The notes under the pieces are model-generated. The model made no database searches. It worked only from the letters and a program-made list of their open reading frames with translations, and had not been told where the DNA came from. Below are positions 17,683 through 26,258 of a stretch of DNA of 64,000 nt, in pieces. Within the stretch, counting starts at the first letter, position 1. The number at the start of each line of letters is the position of its first letter. The stretch is from Thermococcus paralvinellae (GTDB lineage Archaea; Methanobacteriota_B; Thermococci; Thermococcales; Thermococcaceae), in contig NZ_CP006965.1 of NCBI RefSeq assembly GCF_000517445.1, forward strand, positions 868,001 to 932,000. Reading direction: 5' to 3'. Both the position numbers and the translations under genes were made by a program.

Positions 17683-19341
17683 ATGGCACAATTAGTTGGA
17701 CAAGGCGGGCAACCAATAGTTATTCTCCCTGAGGGAACCCAAAGATACGTTGGTAGGGATGCCCAGAGGTTGAATATTTTGGCTGCAAGGATTGTTGCTG
17801 AGACTGTTAGAACAACCTTAGGACCAAAAGGTATGGACAAAATGCTTGTTGACAGCTTAGGAGATATCGTTATCACAAACGATGGTGCAACCATTTTGGA
17901 CAAAATTGACCTTCAGCACCCTGCTGCTAAAATGATGGTCGAAGTTGCTAAGACCCAAGATGAGGAAGCTGGTGACGGTACAACAACCGCTGTAGTTATC
18001 GCTGGCGAGCTTTTAAGGAAGGCTGAGGAGTTAATTGATCAGAACATTCACCCTTCAATAATTGTTAAAGGTTACACTTTAGCTGTTGAAAAAGCTCAAG
18101 AGATACTTGAAGATATTGCTATAAAAGTTGATCCAGAAGATGAAGAAACTCTTATGAAGATAGCAAAAACAGCAATCACTGGTAAGAGCGCTGAGTCTCA
18201 CAGAGAACACTTGGCTAAGTTAGCTGTTGAGGCAGTTAAGCAAGTTGCAGAGAAAAAGGATGGCAGGTTTGAGGTTGACATTGACAACATCAAGATTGAG
18301 AAGAAAGAAGGAGAGAGCGTTGAAGAGAGCCAGCTTATCAGAGGTGTTGTAATCGACAAAGAGAGAGTTCACCCAAGAATGCCAAAGAGAGTTGAAAACG
18401 CAAAAATAGCTCTAATTAACGATGCTCTTGAGGTTAAGAAGACTGAAACTGACGCAAAGATAAACATTACTGCGCCAGACCAGCTCTATGCGTTCCTTGA
18501 GCAGGAAGAGAAGATGATTAAGGATATGGTTGATCAGATTGTTGCTACTGGTGCAAATGTTGTGTTTGTTCAGAAGGGTATTGATGATTTGGCACAGCAC
18601 TACTTGGCCAAGGCTGGTGTTTTGGCTGTCAGGAGAGTTAAGAAGAGCGATATGGAAAAGTTAGCAAAAGCAACAGGAGCAAAAGTTGTAACAAATGTAA
18701 AAGACTTAACTTCAGAAGATTTGGGCTATTCAGAGCTCGTTGAAGAGCGCAAGATTGCTGGAGAGAGTATGATATTTGTTGAGGGTTGCAGAAATCCAAA
18801 GGCAGTAACAATCCTTATCAGAGGAGGAACAGAACACGTAATTGATGAAGTTGAAAGGGCAATTGAGGACGCCATTAAAGTCGTCAAGGATGTCATGGAA
18901 GATGGTGCAATCCTTCCAGGAGGAGGTGCAACTGAGATTGAGCTCTCTATAAGGCTTGATGAATATGCAAAAGAAGTTGGAGGCAAAGAAGCTTTAGCAA
19001 TTGAGGCATTCTCAGATGCACTTAAGATAATCCCCAAAACATTAGCAGAGAATGCTGGACTTGACACAATTGATGTACTCGTCAAAGTTATTAGCGAGCA
19101 CAAGACTAAGGGCAAGGCAATAGGAATTGACGTCTTTGCTGGTGAGCCTGCCAACATGCTTGAGAGGGGTGTCATTGAACCTATCAGAGTTAAGAAGCAA
19201 GCAATCAAGAGCGCAAGCGAAGCAGCAATCATGATACTCAGAATCGACGACGTCATCGCAGCAAAGAGAGTTAAGAGCGAAGGAGTAGGCCAAGGAATGG
19301 AAGGCATGGGTGGAATGGAAGGCATGAATATGATGGGCTGA
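17683..19341 (+). CDS. thsB: Thermosome subunit (group II chaperonin)
   Basis: ATP-driven protein-folding ring subunit of the cytoplasm, 552 residues. Motifs: [31 protein letters not shown] with the catalytic Asp, and the C-terminal ATPase part with [14 protein letters not shown] and [13 protein letters not shown]. The tail is the flexible glycine/methionine repeat [13 protein letters not shown] typical of these proteins. AGGAGG precedes the ATG. The gene is monocistronic: a promoter lies within 220 bases of non-coding DNA upstream and T-rich tracts (19345-19382) follow the stop. The letter of the symbol (A or B) is a guess because Thermococcus carries one or two paralogues. Confidence 0.96.
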   Translation: MAQLVGQGGQPIVILPEGTQRYVGRDAQRLNILAARIVAETVRTTLGPKGMDKMLVDSLGDIVITNDGATILDKIDLQHPAAKMMVEVAKTQDEEAGDGTTTAVVIAGELLRKAEELIDQNIHPSIIVKGYTLAVEKAQEILEDIAIKVDPEDEETLMKIAKTAITGKSAESHREHLAKLAVEAVKQVAEKKDGRFEVDIDNIKIEKKEGESVEESQLIRGVVIDKERVHPRMPKRVENAKIALINDALEVKKTETDAKINITAPDQLYAFLEQEEKMIKDMVDQIVATGANVVFVQKGIDDLAQHYLAKAGVLAVRRVKKSDMEKLAKATGAKVVTNVKDLTSEDLGYSELVEERKIAGESMIFVEGCRNPKAVTILIRGGTEHVIDEVERAIEDAIKVVKDVMEDGAILPGGGATEIELSIRLDEYAKEVGGKEALAIEAFSDALKIIPKTLAENAGLDTIDVLVKVISEHKTKGKAIGIDVFAGEPANMLERGVIEPIRVKKQAIKSASEAAIMILRIDDVIAAKRVKSEGVGQGMEGMGGMEGMNMMG

Positions 19342-19445
19342 TGTCTGTTTGTTACTCTTTTACTTTTCTCTACTTTACTTTAGTTAGCTCTCAATAACGA
19401 GTCAAATCCCTGTCAATGTGCACTATTTTAGAAACAGTAGAGTGT

Positions 19446-19664
19446 TAGTGTTGCCCGCCCGTAACCCCCGCCTTCATTAAAGCCAAATAACGGCATTCTC
19501 AAGCGGGTTAACCCAGGCGGGCAGAATTGTGCTCGGTCAGGGTTACCCACGGTCATTGTGCTCCGTAACGCGGAAGGCTCTCCCGTGGGGACCTCGCTAT
19601 GACCGAGCTGTTGCCCCTGCATCGCCCCCCGGTTCATTCTCCCCGGGGTCCTCGCGCAGGGGCA
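19446..19664 (-). ncRNA. hgcF: Three-module H/ACA guide RNA (HgcF/Pab35-like)
   Basis: Reading the minus strand there are three GC-rich hairpins in tandem, each closed by a perfect stem and each followed directly by an ACA box: GCCCCTGC/GCAGGGGC then AACAGC; CTCGGTCA/TGACCGAG then CACAATT; GCCCGCC/GGCGGGC then AACACTAAC. That is the layout of archaeal H/ACA RNAs, which guide pseudouridine formation in rRNA with Cbf5, Nop10, L7Ae and Gar1. Three modules in one RNA is known for Pyrococcus Pab35, alias HgcF, and I assign it on that basis. A minus-strand TATA box (cttataaag, 19687-19695) lies about 25 bases before the first hairpin, which fixes the 5' end. Confidence 0.82.
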
Positions 19665-19685
19665 TTATAATATTGATTACATCGG

Positions 19686-19696
19686 CTTTATAAGTT
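19686..19696 (-). promoter_or_regulatory. TATA box of the three-module H/ACA RNA
   Basis: On the minus strand, cttataaagcc lies about 25 bases upstream of the first hairpin of the H/ACA RNA. The spacing matches archaeal TATA-to-start distances and supports independent transcription on the minus strand. Confidence 0.55.
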
Positions 19697-19726
19697 CTTG
19701 GTTGAATTAGTCATTGGACACCAATC

Positions 19727-20836
19727 TTATTGGCCTAATAACTTAGTCAATAATGCCCAGTTCTTTTCACCTAAAGCAGATTTCTCGGCAACTAAAATTA
19801 ATGTGCCATTGTTGACTAGAACAAAGTCTCTCAGCTTGGTAAGGAATTTCATAACTGCCGATAGCTCATTGTAAACGAGAAGATATTCAAGACAGTCAAT
19901 GATTATAATTCCAGTAGTATTGGCATCAGCAGCAGTTTTTAGGTATCTATATATGAGTTCTGTCATCTTTGCTAAATCCGTTGGAGACACTGCATTTTGT
20001 ACTCCGTCTTTGAGAGCCGTGGTGACAAAAAAGTATTCCCATCTTTCTGGAACATTTGAAATGTCTCTTAAGAATGCTAGTACTGGCATATCCTTTAATT
20101 TCTCTTTTAGCTCCTTGTACTCTTCCTGATTCACAATTAGAACTCCAGGTTTAATATCTATTGTTATTTCTTCTACCTCTTTTGTTATTTCATATAACTT
20201 GGTAAACCGTGGGGATAAAACCAAACGTATCATGGCAGTTGTCAGCCAAACGATTAGGATAGTTGAAGCTGTGAGTCCAATTGGTGCATACCATTCCTCA
20301 CGTGCAAAGAATGGATAGGGTAATAGGTGAAGTCCAAACAGGACAAATCCATAATAGAGATGTTTAGCACTCTTTTCATAAGTAGTAGTTAGGTTTTTCA
20401 TAAAAATCCCTGCAAAGATTAGGAATGCACCTGCTATAAACCATGGACCTCCAATAATAAACGTCCATTCATTGATTCCTCCATACCATTTTAAAAGTAT
20501 GAGGTATACAACAAATAATGGGGGGATTGCAGTACTTTTTCTCATTTGACTTAAGGTTACAGATTCCTTCTCCTCCTCTAAAAAGACTAACATCCCATAA
20601 GTGATCAATGCTCCAAATAGAGCAATAAAGAATGAATTCACCTCATGCATGCTAAAACCAGCTGATAATATTGCCAAGAAATCTGAAAGCCATGCAAGTG
20701 AAAAGATTAATGCAGATTTTCGTTTAGTTTTTAAATATGCTCGAAAAACAAAGATAGCAGCCAATATATCCAGACCAAGCACTAAAAAAACCTCAAGAGT
20801 AACAAGTAGACATCCTGAGAATGAACACTTTATCAT
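19727..20836 (-). CDS. Membrane protein with C-terminal DUF835 domain
   Basis: 369 residues. The N-terminal half has about seven membrane helices (residues about 10-205). The C-terminal half is a soluble alpha/beta domain; VNQEEYKELKEKLKDMPVLAFLRD, and the hydrophobic-then-acidic GIIIIDCLEYLLVYN followed by LRDFVLVNNGTLILV are typical of archaeal DUF835, a degenerate RecA/P-loop-like domain of unknown role often attached to sensors. The ATG overlaps the stop of the upstream adenylate-forming gene (ATGA) and GGAGGGA precedes it, so the two are translated together. It probably passes a signal at the membrane; the signal is unknown. Confidence 0.8.
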   Translation of the reverse strand: MIKCSFSGCLLVTLEVFLVLGLDILAAIFVFRAYLKTKRKSALIFSLAWLSDFLAILSAGFSMHEVNSFFIALFGALITYGMLVFLEEEKESVTLSQMRKSTAIPPLFVVYLILLKWYGGINEWTFIIGGPWFIAGAFLIFAGIFMKNLTTTYEKSAKHLYYGFVLFGLHLLPYPFFAREEWYAPIGLTASTILIVWLTTAMIRLVLSPRFTKLYEITKEVEEITIDIKPGVLIVNQEEYKELKEKLKDMPVLAFLRDISNVPERWEYFFVTTALKDGVQNAVSPTDLAKMTELIYRYLKTAADANTTGIIIIDCLEYLLVYNELSAVMKFLTKLRDFVLVNNGTLILVAEKSALGEKNWALLTKLLGQ

Positions 20837-21888
20837 ATTATTTCCCTCCTTGGATTAGCAAATCCATCCCATCTGAACGGTTTCTTGGGAGGGCTCCTTG
20901 TTATAAGCTCGTTCTCTATTTTGACTACCAGTATTTCTGGTCTCGCTATTATAATGCCCGTGTAACCTCTCTCCCCGTACTTGGCGATTCGGTATCTTCC
21001 ATCTTCGAGAACAAGAGGCAAGATTACTGTGAAGGGATAGTTAGGGTAATATCGTATTTCTTTTTCTGTGTATATCCCAATGGCATCGCCAAATGCAAAG
21101 TGTCCATAAAGCGGAATGAAAGTTGAATCTTCAAACTCTTTTTGATATCTCTTGAGTACATCAAGAGTTGTGCGAGTTCCACTCAGCATGATTATTTCCA
21201 GATTTTCTCTATATGGAACAAATATGTCCAGTAGCTGTACAGCGGTTCTTGTCAGGTTTATCTTGTCCTTTTCAAGGACTCTCTGGGAGTATTTAACTAG
21301 GGGCTCCAAAAACTTCATTGCACCCTGAATACCCTCCTTTTCAAGGACTCTCTTCAGACTTTCGGTCTCCGTGGCAATAAAATACAGAACTCCTCCGTAT
21401 GACCACACCAGTTCACTCATCTCTTCCTGATACCAGCCATAGGGGCCATGAAGTAAAGCTCTCATTTGATGTGATTCATTGTACACATCGTTAAGTCTGT
21501 AAATTCTATCAAGAGAGTCCCTGAGATATTTAGTAAGAGCTTTAACGTACTCGTAATCCCAGTGACAGAAGGATCTTGGCCCAGTGGTCCCGGAAGACTG
21601 ATAAAATCTTATCCTACCCTTGTATCCTCTTGGAAGAAATTCCAGCCAGTTAATCCTGAGTTCATTATCTCCAATGGGAATATTTGAGTTAAATATCCTT
21701 TCAATGGTATCTTCGAAACTTCCATTGAAGATCAACTTAACATCTATGTTATGTTTTTTACGAAGTTTGATCCAATAGGGACTATTATTAAAATGGAAGT
21801 GAAAAATATCCTCCAGATACTCAACGGTATCATCGGAGGAGATTTCAAGTGGATCGCCGTATTTATCATGGAAATCTTCATATTTCAT
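20833..21888 (-). CDS. Divergent adenylate-forming (PaaK/LuxE-like) protein
   Basis: 351 residues. RFYQSSGTTGPRS is the AMP-binding P-loop-like motif of acyl-activating enzymes, and MLSGTRTTLDVLKRYQKEF followed by LYGHFAFGDAIGIY resembles the next conserved region, where the Gly-His-Phe-Ala replaces the usual glycine/tyrosine-rich motif. It is shorter than phenylacetate-CoA ligase (about 430) and close to LuxE-type acyl-protein synthetases in size. No carrier protein or reductase is next to it. It is in a two-gene operon with the DUF835 membrane protein and is divergent to a second adenylate-forming gene. Substrate unknown. Confidence 0.7.
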   Translation of the reverse strand: MKYEDFHDKYGDPLEISSDDTVEYLEDIFHFHFNNSPYWIKLRKKHNIDVKLIFNGSFEDTIERIFNSNIPIGDNELRINWLEFLPRGYKGRIRFYQSSGTTGPRSFCHWDYEYVKALTKYLRDSLDRIYRLNDVYNESHQMRALLHGPYGWYQEEMSELVWSYGGVLYFIATETESLKRVLEKEGIQGAMKFLEPLVKYSQRVLEKDKINLTRTAVQLLDIFVPYRENLEIIMLSGTRTTLDVLKRYQKEFEDSTFIPLYGHFAFGDAIGIYTEKEIRYYPNYPFTVILPLVLEDGRYRIAKYGERGYTGIIIARPEILVVKIENELITRSPPKKPFRWDGFANPRREII

Positions 21889-22012
21889 AGATTCTCCTTC
21901 GTTTCACAACTTTTTAAAATTTTCGTATGATGTTCGAAGAGAGTTGGAATATTCCCAAATGTAATCCTAAAAATTTAAATATTTTTTAGCAATACTATCT
22001 AGGGTGGTTTTT

Positions 22013-23299
22013 ATGGCCAAGTTCGTGGTTGGTAAAGCTGCCCCGGAACATTTCGAAGACCTCAGATATACTGCAAAAAAAGCTGCAGAGACTACCGAAT
22101 ACTGGAAAGAAAGGTTTTCTGGAATAGACATTGAAAGCATGACTCCGGAAACTCTTGTTTCAAATTTGAACTCTCTGTATATAACCCCCAAGAATCTCTA
22201 CGATACTGAGAAGGTGTGGCCAGCTTACATCAAAAACTATGACATTTTCTACACCGTTGTCAGAACAAGTGGTACAACTGGTCAACCAAAGAGAATTCCG
22301 TATACCCTCGATGACAAGAGAAGGGTTGCAAGACAGTTCATCCCATGGCTTGAATACTTCGAGAAAGGGGACAGAATAGCCTCATTCTTCCCGCCTTTGC
22401 CATCTGCCTCGGGCATTATGGGATACGGGGCAGTTGAGGAGCTCAAGCTCAATGTAGCATACTTTCAAGTTCCAATTCAGTTTTTAAGGATGCCCGATAT
22501 ACTCTTAAATGAGCTAAGGGCAATCAGACCAACTCATCTTTTCTGCCTGACGACAACGGCATTTCTGCTTGGACTGAAGCTTCCGGAGGATATAAGGGAG
22601 GACGTGAGAGTAATCCTTGTGGGTGGCGAAACTCTAACTGAAGAACTAGCAAAAGCAACACTGGAGAACTTTCCAAATGCCATGATAATAGACGCACTTG
22701 GAATGTCCGAGGAGGGTGCTGTAGGATACAGGATCGTTACGAGAAAGAAAACAACGAACTTCTCCTTCCCAGAGTCGATCATAGTTCTGAAGAGCAATGA
22801 GGACGATGAATACAAAGAATACCACAAATTGTATGTAACAAAGGTCATGAGGAAAGGAGAACTTACCGGGCTTCCTTTGTTTAACTATGATGCCGGAGAC
22901 TTAGCAAGAGTCGAAAATGGACAAATAAAGAGCATAATCAGAATAAATGATGCAATAAGCTTGGCTGGAGCAACACTGTATCTCGATCAGGTTATAAGTA
23001 TTGTCCACAGATATCCATTCCTAGTTGACTTCGTGATCCTTTATTATCCACTCTCACCCAGCAATCCAAAGCCAAAAGCCATCATAAGAGTTGGATACGT
23101 AGGAGAAAAGCCCGCTGGAATTGAGGATGAAATCAGAAGCCTGATATACGAGGGTAACAATCCAGTGAGGTATGAAGTTGAGGAGTCAAAACAAGCAGAG
23201 CTTATAATTGAAGCCGTGCCGGCTGAAAAAGTTAGGGAAGGACTTCCACAAAAACCTGGAAAAACTAAGAGAATTTTCATAGTTGGAAAGGATATTTGA
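22013..23299 (+). CDS. Phenylacetate-CoA ligase-like adenylate-forming enzyme
   Basis: 428 residues from ATG 22013 (MAKFVVGKAAPEHFEDL), which follows GGGTGG at 22002-22007; the GTG at 22004 is part of that site. Motifs: VRTSGTTGQPKRIPYT (ATP/AMP loop), ILVGGETLTEELAKA, DALGMSEEGAVGYR and the late LFNYDAGDLARVENGQIKSI. The C-terminal PGKTKRIFIVG carries the lysine expected to help adenylation. It would activate a carboxylic acid to an acyl-AMP and possibly acyl-CoA; the acid cannot be named. It is transcribed away from the second, shorter family member, and 124 bases of AT-rich DNA with TATA-like boxes lie between. Confidence 0.8.
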   Translation: MAKFVVGKAAPEHFEDLRYTAKKAAETTEYWKERFSGIDIESMTPETLVSNLNSLYITPKNLYDTEKVWPAYIKNYDIFYTVVRTSGTTGQPKRIPYTLDDKRRVARQFIPWLEYFEKGDRIASFFPPLPSASGIMGYGAVEELKLNVAYFQVPIQFLRMPDILLNELRAIRPTHLFCLTTTAFLLGLKLPEDIREDVRVILVGGETLTEELAKATLENFPNAMIIDALGMSEEGAVGYRIVTRKKTTNFSFPESIIVLKSNEDDEYKEYHKLYVTKVMRKGELTGLPLFNYDAGDLARVENGQIKSIIRINDAISLAGATLYLDQVISIVHRYPFLVDFVILYYPLSPSNPKPKAIIRVGYVGEKPAGIEDEIRSLIYEGNNPVRYEVEESKQAELIIEAVPAEKVREGLPQKPGKTKRIFIVGKDI

Positions 23300-23416
23300 C
23301 TTTTTTCTTTCCTTTGATCCCTAATTTCTTATGAAGACAATATTAGAGCAAGATAAATTGTCAAATTGCCAAAATCTATTTAAAAGCTCTTTCTGACATT
23401 CTTTCAGGTGAGATAA

Positions 23417-24667
23417 ATGGACGGAAAGATAATCCATGACCCTATTCATGGGAGCATGAAAATTAAAGGAGTCATTCTGGATTTAGTGAAGACTCCAGAG
23501 TTTCAGAGACTTAGAAGCATAAGACAGCTTGGATTGGCCTATCTTGTGTATCCAGGAGCAAATCACTCACGTTTTGAGCATTCCCTTGGAGCTTATAATA
23601 TAGCGAGCAGGCTAGCTCAAGAGGTTGAGCTTAGCGAGGACGAGAAAACTTTACTCGAAATGGGAGCTTTGCTTCACGACATAGGACACGGCCCGTTCTC
23701 TCACACATTTGAGCAGATTTACAAGCACTATGTTAAAGAATATGACCACATGCGCCTCGGTCAGAACATAATCCTCGGAAAAATAGATATCATTGATGGA
23801 GACATAGACAACAGAAAGTTCATTCCAGAGATAATTGAGAGTTATGGCTATTCACCAAAAGAAGTTGCTGACTTGATTTTGGGCAAATACGAGAAGCGCT
23901 ATCTGGGTCAAATGCTTCATGGAGATGTGGACGTTGACCAGATTGATTATCTCATGAGAGATGCTCACTATACTGGTGTTGCTCATGGAATAATCGACAT
24001 TGAGAGACTTTTAAAAGTCCTAAAAATTCATGATGGGCAGCTTGTGGTAGATGAAAAAGGAATTGAAGCAGTGGAGGGAATGATGGTTGCCAGAGCTTTG
24101 ATGTATTCGAGAGTTTACTTCCATCATACAGTTAAAATTGCCGAAGGAATGCTGACAAGAGCTTTGGAGTTTGCTCTTGAAGAAGGTCATCTTTGGGACT
24201 TCTGGAAAATGACTGACTGCAGAGTTTTTGTGGAGCTTGAGGATCTCGAGGGCTATCCTGGTGAAATCGTAAGGCGCATTAAGTACAGGGACATATACAA
24301 AGCAGCCGTATTAGCAAGTGCAGATGAGCTTTCTGCAGAGGAGAAAAAAGAACTGCTAAGTGCATATAGAAACGTCAAGAGAAGACAAGAAATCGAGAGA
24401 AATCTGGCTGATGCTGTTGGAGCTAAAGAAGGGGAAGTAATTCTTGAATTCTCCATTGCCGATTTGATGCTGAGTGAACCAAGACTAAAAGCCACTGAGA
24501 TTAATGTATTGCTCCATACTGGAGAACTGCAACCCCTTACAAAAGTGACTCCCCTAGCAAACGCATTGAAGAGAAGACAAACTCCAAGATGGGCTGTGCT
24601 TATTGCTTCACCGGCAAAATACGTAGATAAAGTTAGGGAAGTTTGGAAAAAAGTAATTTTCAGCTGA
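23417..24667 (+). CDS. HD-domain phosphohydrolase (SAMHD1/dGTPase-like)
   Basis: 416 residues. The N-terminal part has DPIHGSMKIKG and FQRLRSIRQLGLAYLVYPGANHSRFEHSLG, then the metal-binding HD pair in LLHDIGHGPFSHTFE, and later GDVDVDQIDYLMRDAHYTGV with the final Asp ligand. This pattern is the archaeal branch of the HD superfamily near dNTP triphosphohydrolases and SAMHD1, so it probably hydrolyses nucleotides, but the substrate is not shown. GGTGAG lies seven bases before ATG 23417. The 3' end overlaps the convergent regulator gene by eight bases. Confidence 0.87.
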   Translation: MDGKIIHDPIHGSMKIKGVILDLVKTPEFQRLRSIRQLGLAYLVYPGANHSRFEHSLGAYNIASRLAQEVELSEDEKTLLEMGALLHDIGHGPFSHTFEQIYKHYVKEYDHMRLGQNIILGKIDIIDGDIDNRKFIPEIIESYGYSPKEVADLILGKYEKRYLGQMLHGDVDVDQIDYLMRDAHYTGVAHGIIDIERLLKVLKIHDGQLVVDEKGIEAVEGMMVARALMYSRVYFHHTVKIAEGMLTRALEFALEEGHLWDFWKMTDCRVFVELEDLEGYPGEIVRRIKYRDIYKAAVLASADELSAEEKKELLSAYRNVKRRQEIERNLADAVGAKEGEVILEFSIADLMLSEPRLKATEINVLLHTGELQPLTKVTPLANALKRRQTPRWAVLIASPAKYVDKVREVWKKVIFS

Positions 24668-25622
24668 AAACTCTTTTCTTTATCTCTTTCTTCAACTCTT
24701 CAATCATCTCAATTAGCTCATCAGCATCTTTAATTTCTGAGAGAGCTTTTTTAGGTATCAGGGGAATCTCCCCGACGACCTCTGTTTTGGTTTTTTCCAA
24801 GATAAATACCCCATCACTCTGGATTACCTTACTAACTTCGTTGACCATTTGGGCTCTTTTCACAGTTGTCTTGGTTTTCCTCTGGTCTATCCCTGTTAGA
24901 ATCTTAAACTCTTCTTCTTTTGAAATTGCATTAAATGGAGCTTTTTTGATTTTCACGACTCCCATTCCAAGGGCCTTCAATCGCTCAAAAATTTCCCTTT
25001 CAAGATTGTTCTCTGGCTTTACATCAAGCTTAGCCTCAACTTTTGCGTGCAGAATATCAATAGGCTTAGCCAGAGGCTCGTTGAATATCTCTTCTAATCT
25101 GAGGGCAACATCTAAGCTGACAGCCTGTTCTCCTCTTTCATAGTTTTGCAGGCTTTTTCTTGAAACTCCCAACAGCTCAGCGAGTTCGCCGATGCTGTAT
25201 CCATATTTTTCCCTTAGATATCTGAGATATTCACCGTTTATTTTGACATAAAAGCCCCCTCTCTCGGCAAAAATTGCTGGCAGTTCATTTTCAACTATCA
25301 CATCGTAGAGAGTTTGTGGGTTTAATGCATAGATTCCAAAGCGCTCGTAAACTACCCCCTCCTCAAGCTCATCGTTTTTGGTCTTGAGCCCAACTATCAG
25401 CGGTGAGGCTTGGAAGAACTTGGCTAAGCGCTTTAAATCTTCAGCTTGTTCCTTTGTAAGCGTGTCAATGTTCTGTAAAACTTTGATGAAGAGCAACAAG
25501 AATAACCTACTCGCTACTAAGTCGAAGCACGCACCTTTAAATTCCATTCTCGCTGTCCTAAATCCCGTGCCTCGCAAGATGCTCTCAACAACCCTAATCA
25601 ATCTTTCCTTTTCTATCATCAT
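24660..25622 (-). CDS. HTH-type transcriptional regulator (COG1395, XRE family)
   Basis: 320 residues. An N-terminal domain with GFRTARMEFKGACFDLVASR (resembling a nuclease-like fold without obvious catalytic residues) is followed by an XRE helix-turn-helix at about 130-185 (LREKYGYSIGELAELLGVSR, then KSLQNYERGEQAVSLDVALR). The C-terminal part is charged and helical. The family is conserved across euryarchaea, but its targets are unknown. Start: ATG 25622 or ATG 25619; a TATA-like tttataaat sits immediately upstream, closer than usual for a leaderless start, so the precise 5' end is open. Confidence 0.87.
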   Translation of the reverse strand: MMIEKERLIRVVESILRGTGFRTARMEFKGACFDLVASRLFLLLFIKVLQNIDTLTKEQAEDLKRLAKFFQASPLIVGLKTKNDELEEGVVYERFGIYALNPQTLYDVIVENELPAIFAERGGFYVKINGEYLRYLREKYGYSIGELAELLGVSRKSLQNYERGEQAVSLDVALRLEEIFNEPLAKPIDILHAKVEAKLDVKPENNLEREIFERLKALGMGVVKIKKAPFNAISKEEEFKILTGIDQRKTKTTVKRAQMVNEVSKVIQSDGVFILEKTKTEVVGEIPLIPKKALSEIKDADELIEMIEELKKEIKKRVFS

Positions 25623-25676
25623 TTATAAATAGGAAAAAGGAACTTAAAAATTTAAGGTGTATAACATGTGTATAAC

Positions 25677-26246
25677 ATGCAACGGCCTATAATCCTGAAA
25701 GGTAAGAGAGTCTCTCTTGGTGTTCTCTTGAGAGAAGACATACCGAAGGTTTGGTTATGGTACAATGATAGAGATGTGAGGAGATATCTGTCCTCACCAG
25801 ATGCTGTGTTCTATTTTGAAGATGAAATGGAGTGGTACGAAAGAGTTAAACGGGAAAATGAAAAGCATAGAGTTTTTGCAATCGTTGAGAACAAAGGTAG
25901 TTCTCTCGTTGGAATTATCGGTGTTCATAGGATTGACCACAAAAATGGACATGCCGAGATAGGATACTTTTTGAGCAAGGAATATTGGGGGAAGAGATAT
26001 GCAACAGAAGCCGTAAAATTAGTCTTGGATTACTGCTTCAAATGGCTCAATCTAAGGAAAGTTTATGCAAGAGTTTATGAGTGCAACATCGCTTCGCAAA
26101 GAGTTCTTGAAAAGAATGGATTTAAGTGCGTAGAGAGGCTAAGAAAGCACGTTCACATTCCAGAGGAAGGCTTTGCGGATGTTTTATTTTATGAGCTGTT
26201 TAAGGATGAATGGGAAAACGTTAAGAACATTGGAAACAACAGATAA
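25677..26246 (+). CDS. GNAT-family N-acetyltransferase (RimJ/RimL-like)
   Basis: 189 residues from ATG 25677 (MQRPIILKGKRVSLGVLL). The acetyl-CoA fold is evident in HAEIGYFLSKEYWGKRYATE, with the CoA pyrophosphate loop region and VYECNIASQRVLEKNGFKCV, the classic RimJ/RimL signature. Substrate may be a protein N-terminus or an aminoglycoside-like amine; not determinable. An 11-base tandem repeat (GTGTATAACAT twice, 25658-25679) lies across the start and pushes the ribosome-binding site AAGGTG 17 bases away. Stop and the ATG at 26247 abut, so it is probably in one operon with the AAA ATPase behind it. Confidence 0.8.
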   Translation: MQRPIILKGKRVSLGVLLREDIPKVWLWYNDRDVRRYLSSPDAVFYFEDEMEWYERVKRENEKHRVFAIVENKGSSLVGIIGVHRIDHKNGHAEIGYFLSKEYWGKRYATEAVKLVLDYCFKWLNLRKVYARVYECNIASQRVLEKNGFKCVERLRKHVHIPEEGFADVLFYELFKDEWENVKNIGNNR

Positions 26247-26258
26247 ATGGTGAGCAGA

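Noticed and set aside
18726-19325. Minus-strand frame of 199 codons inside the thermosome gene
   Set aside because: Serine- and isoleucine-rich shadow of the plus-strand chaperonin, with no independent support.
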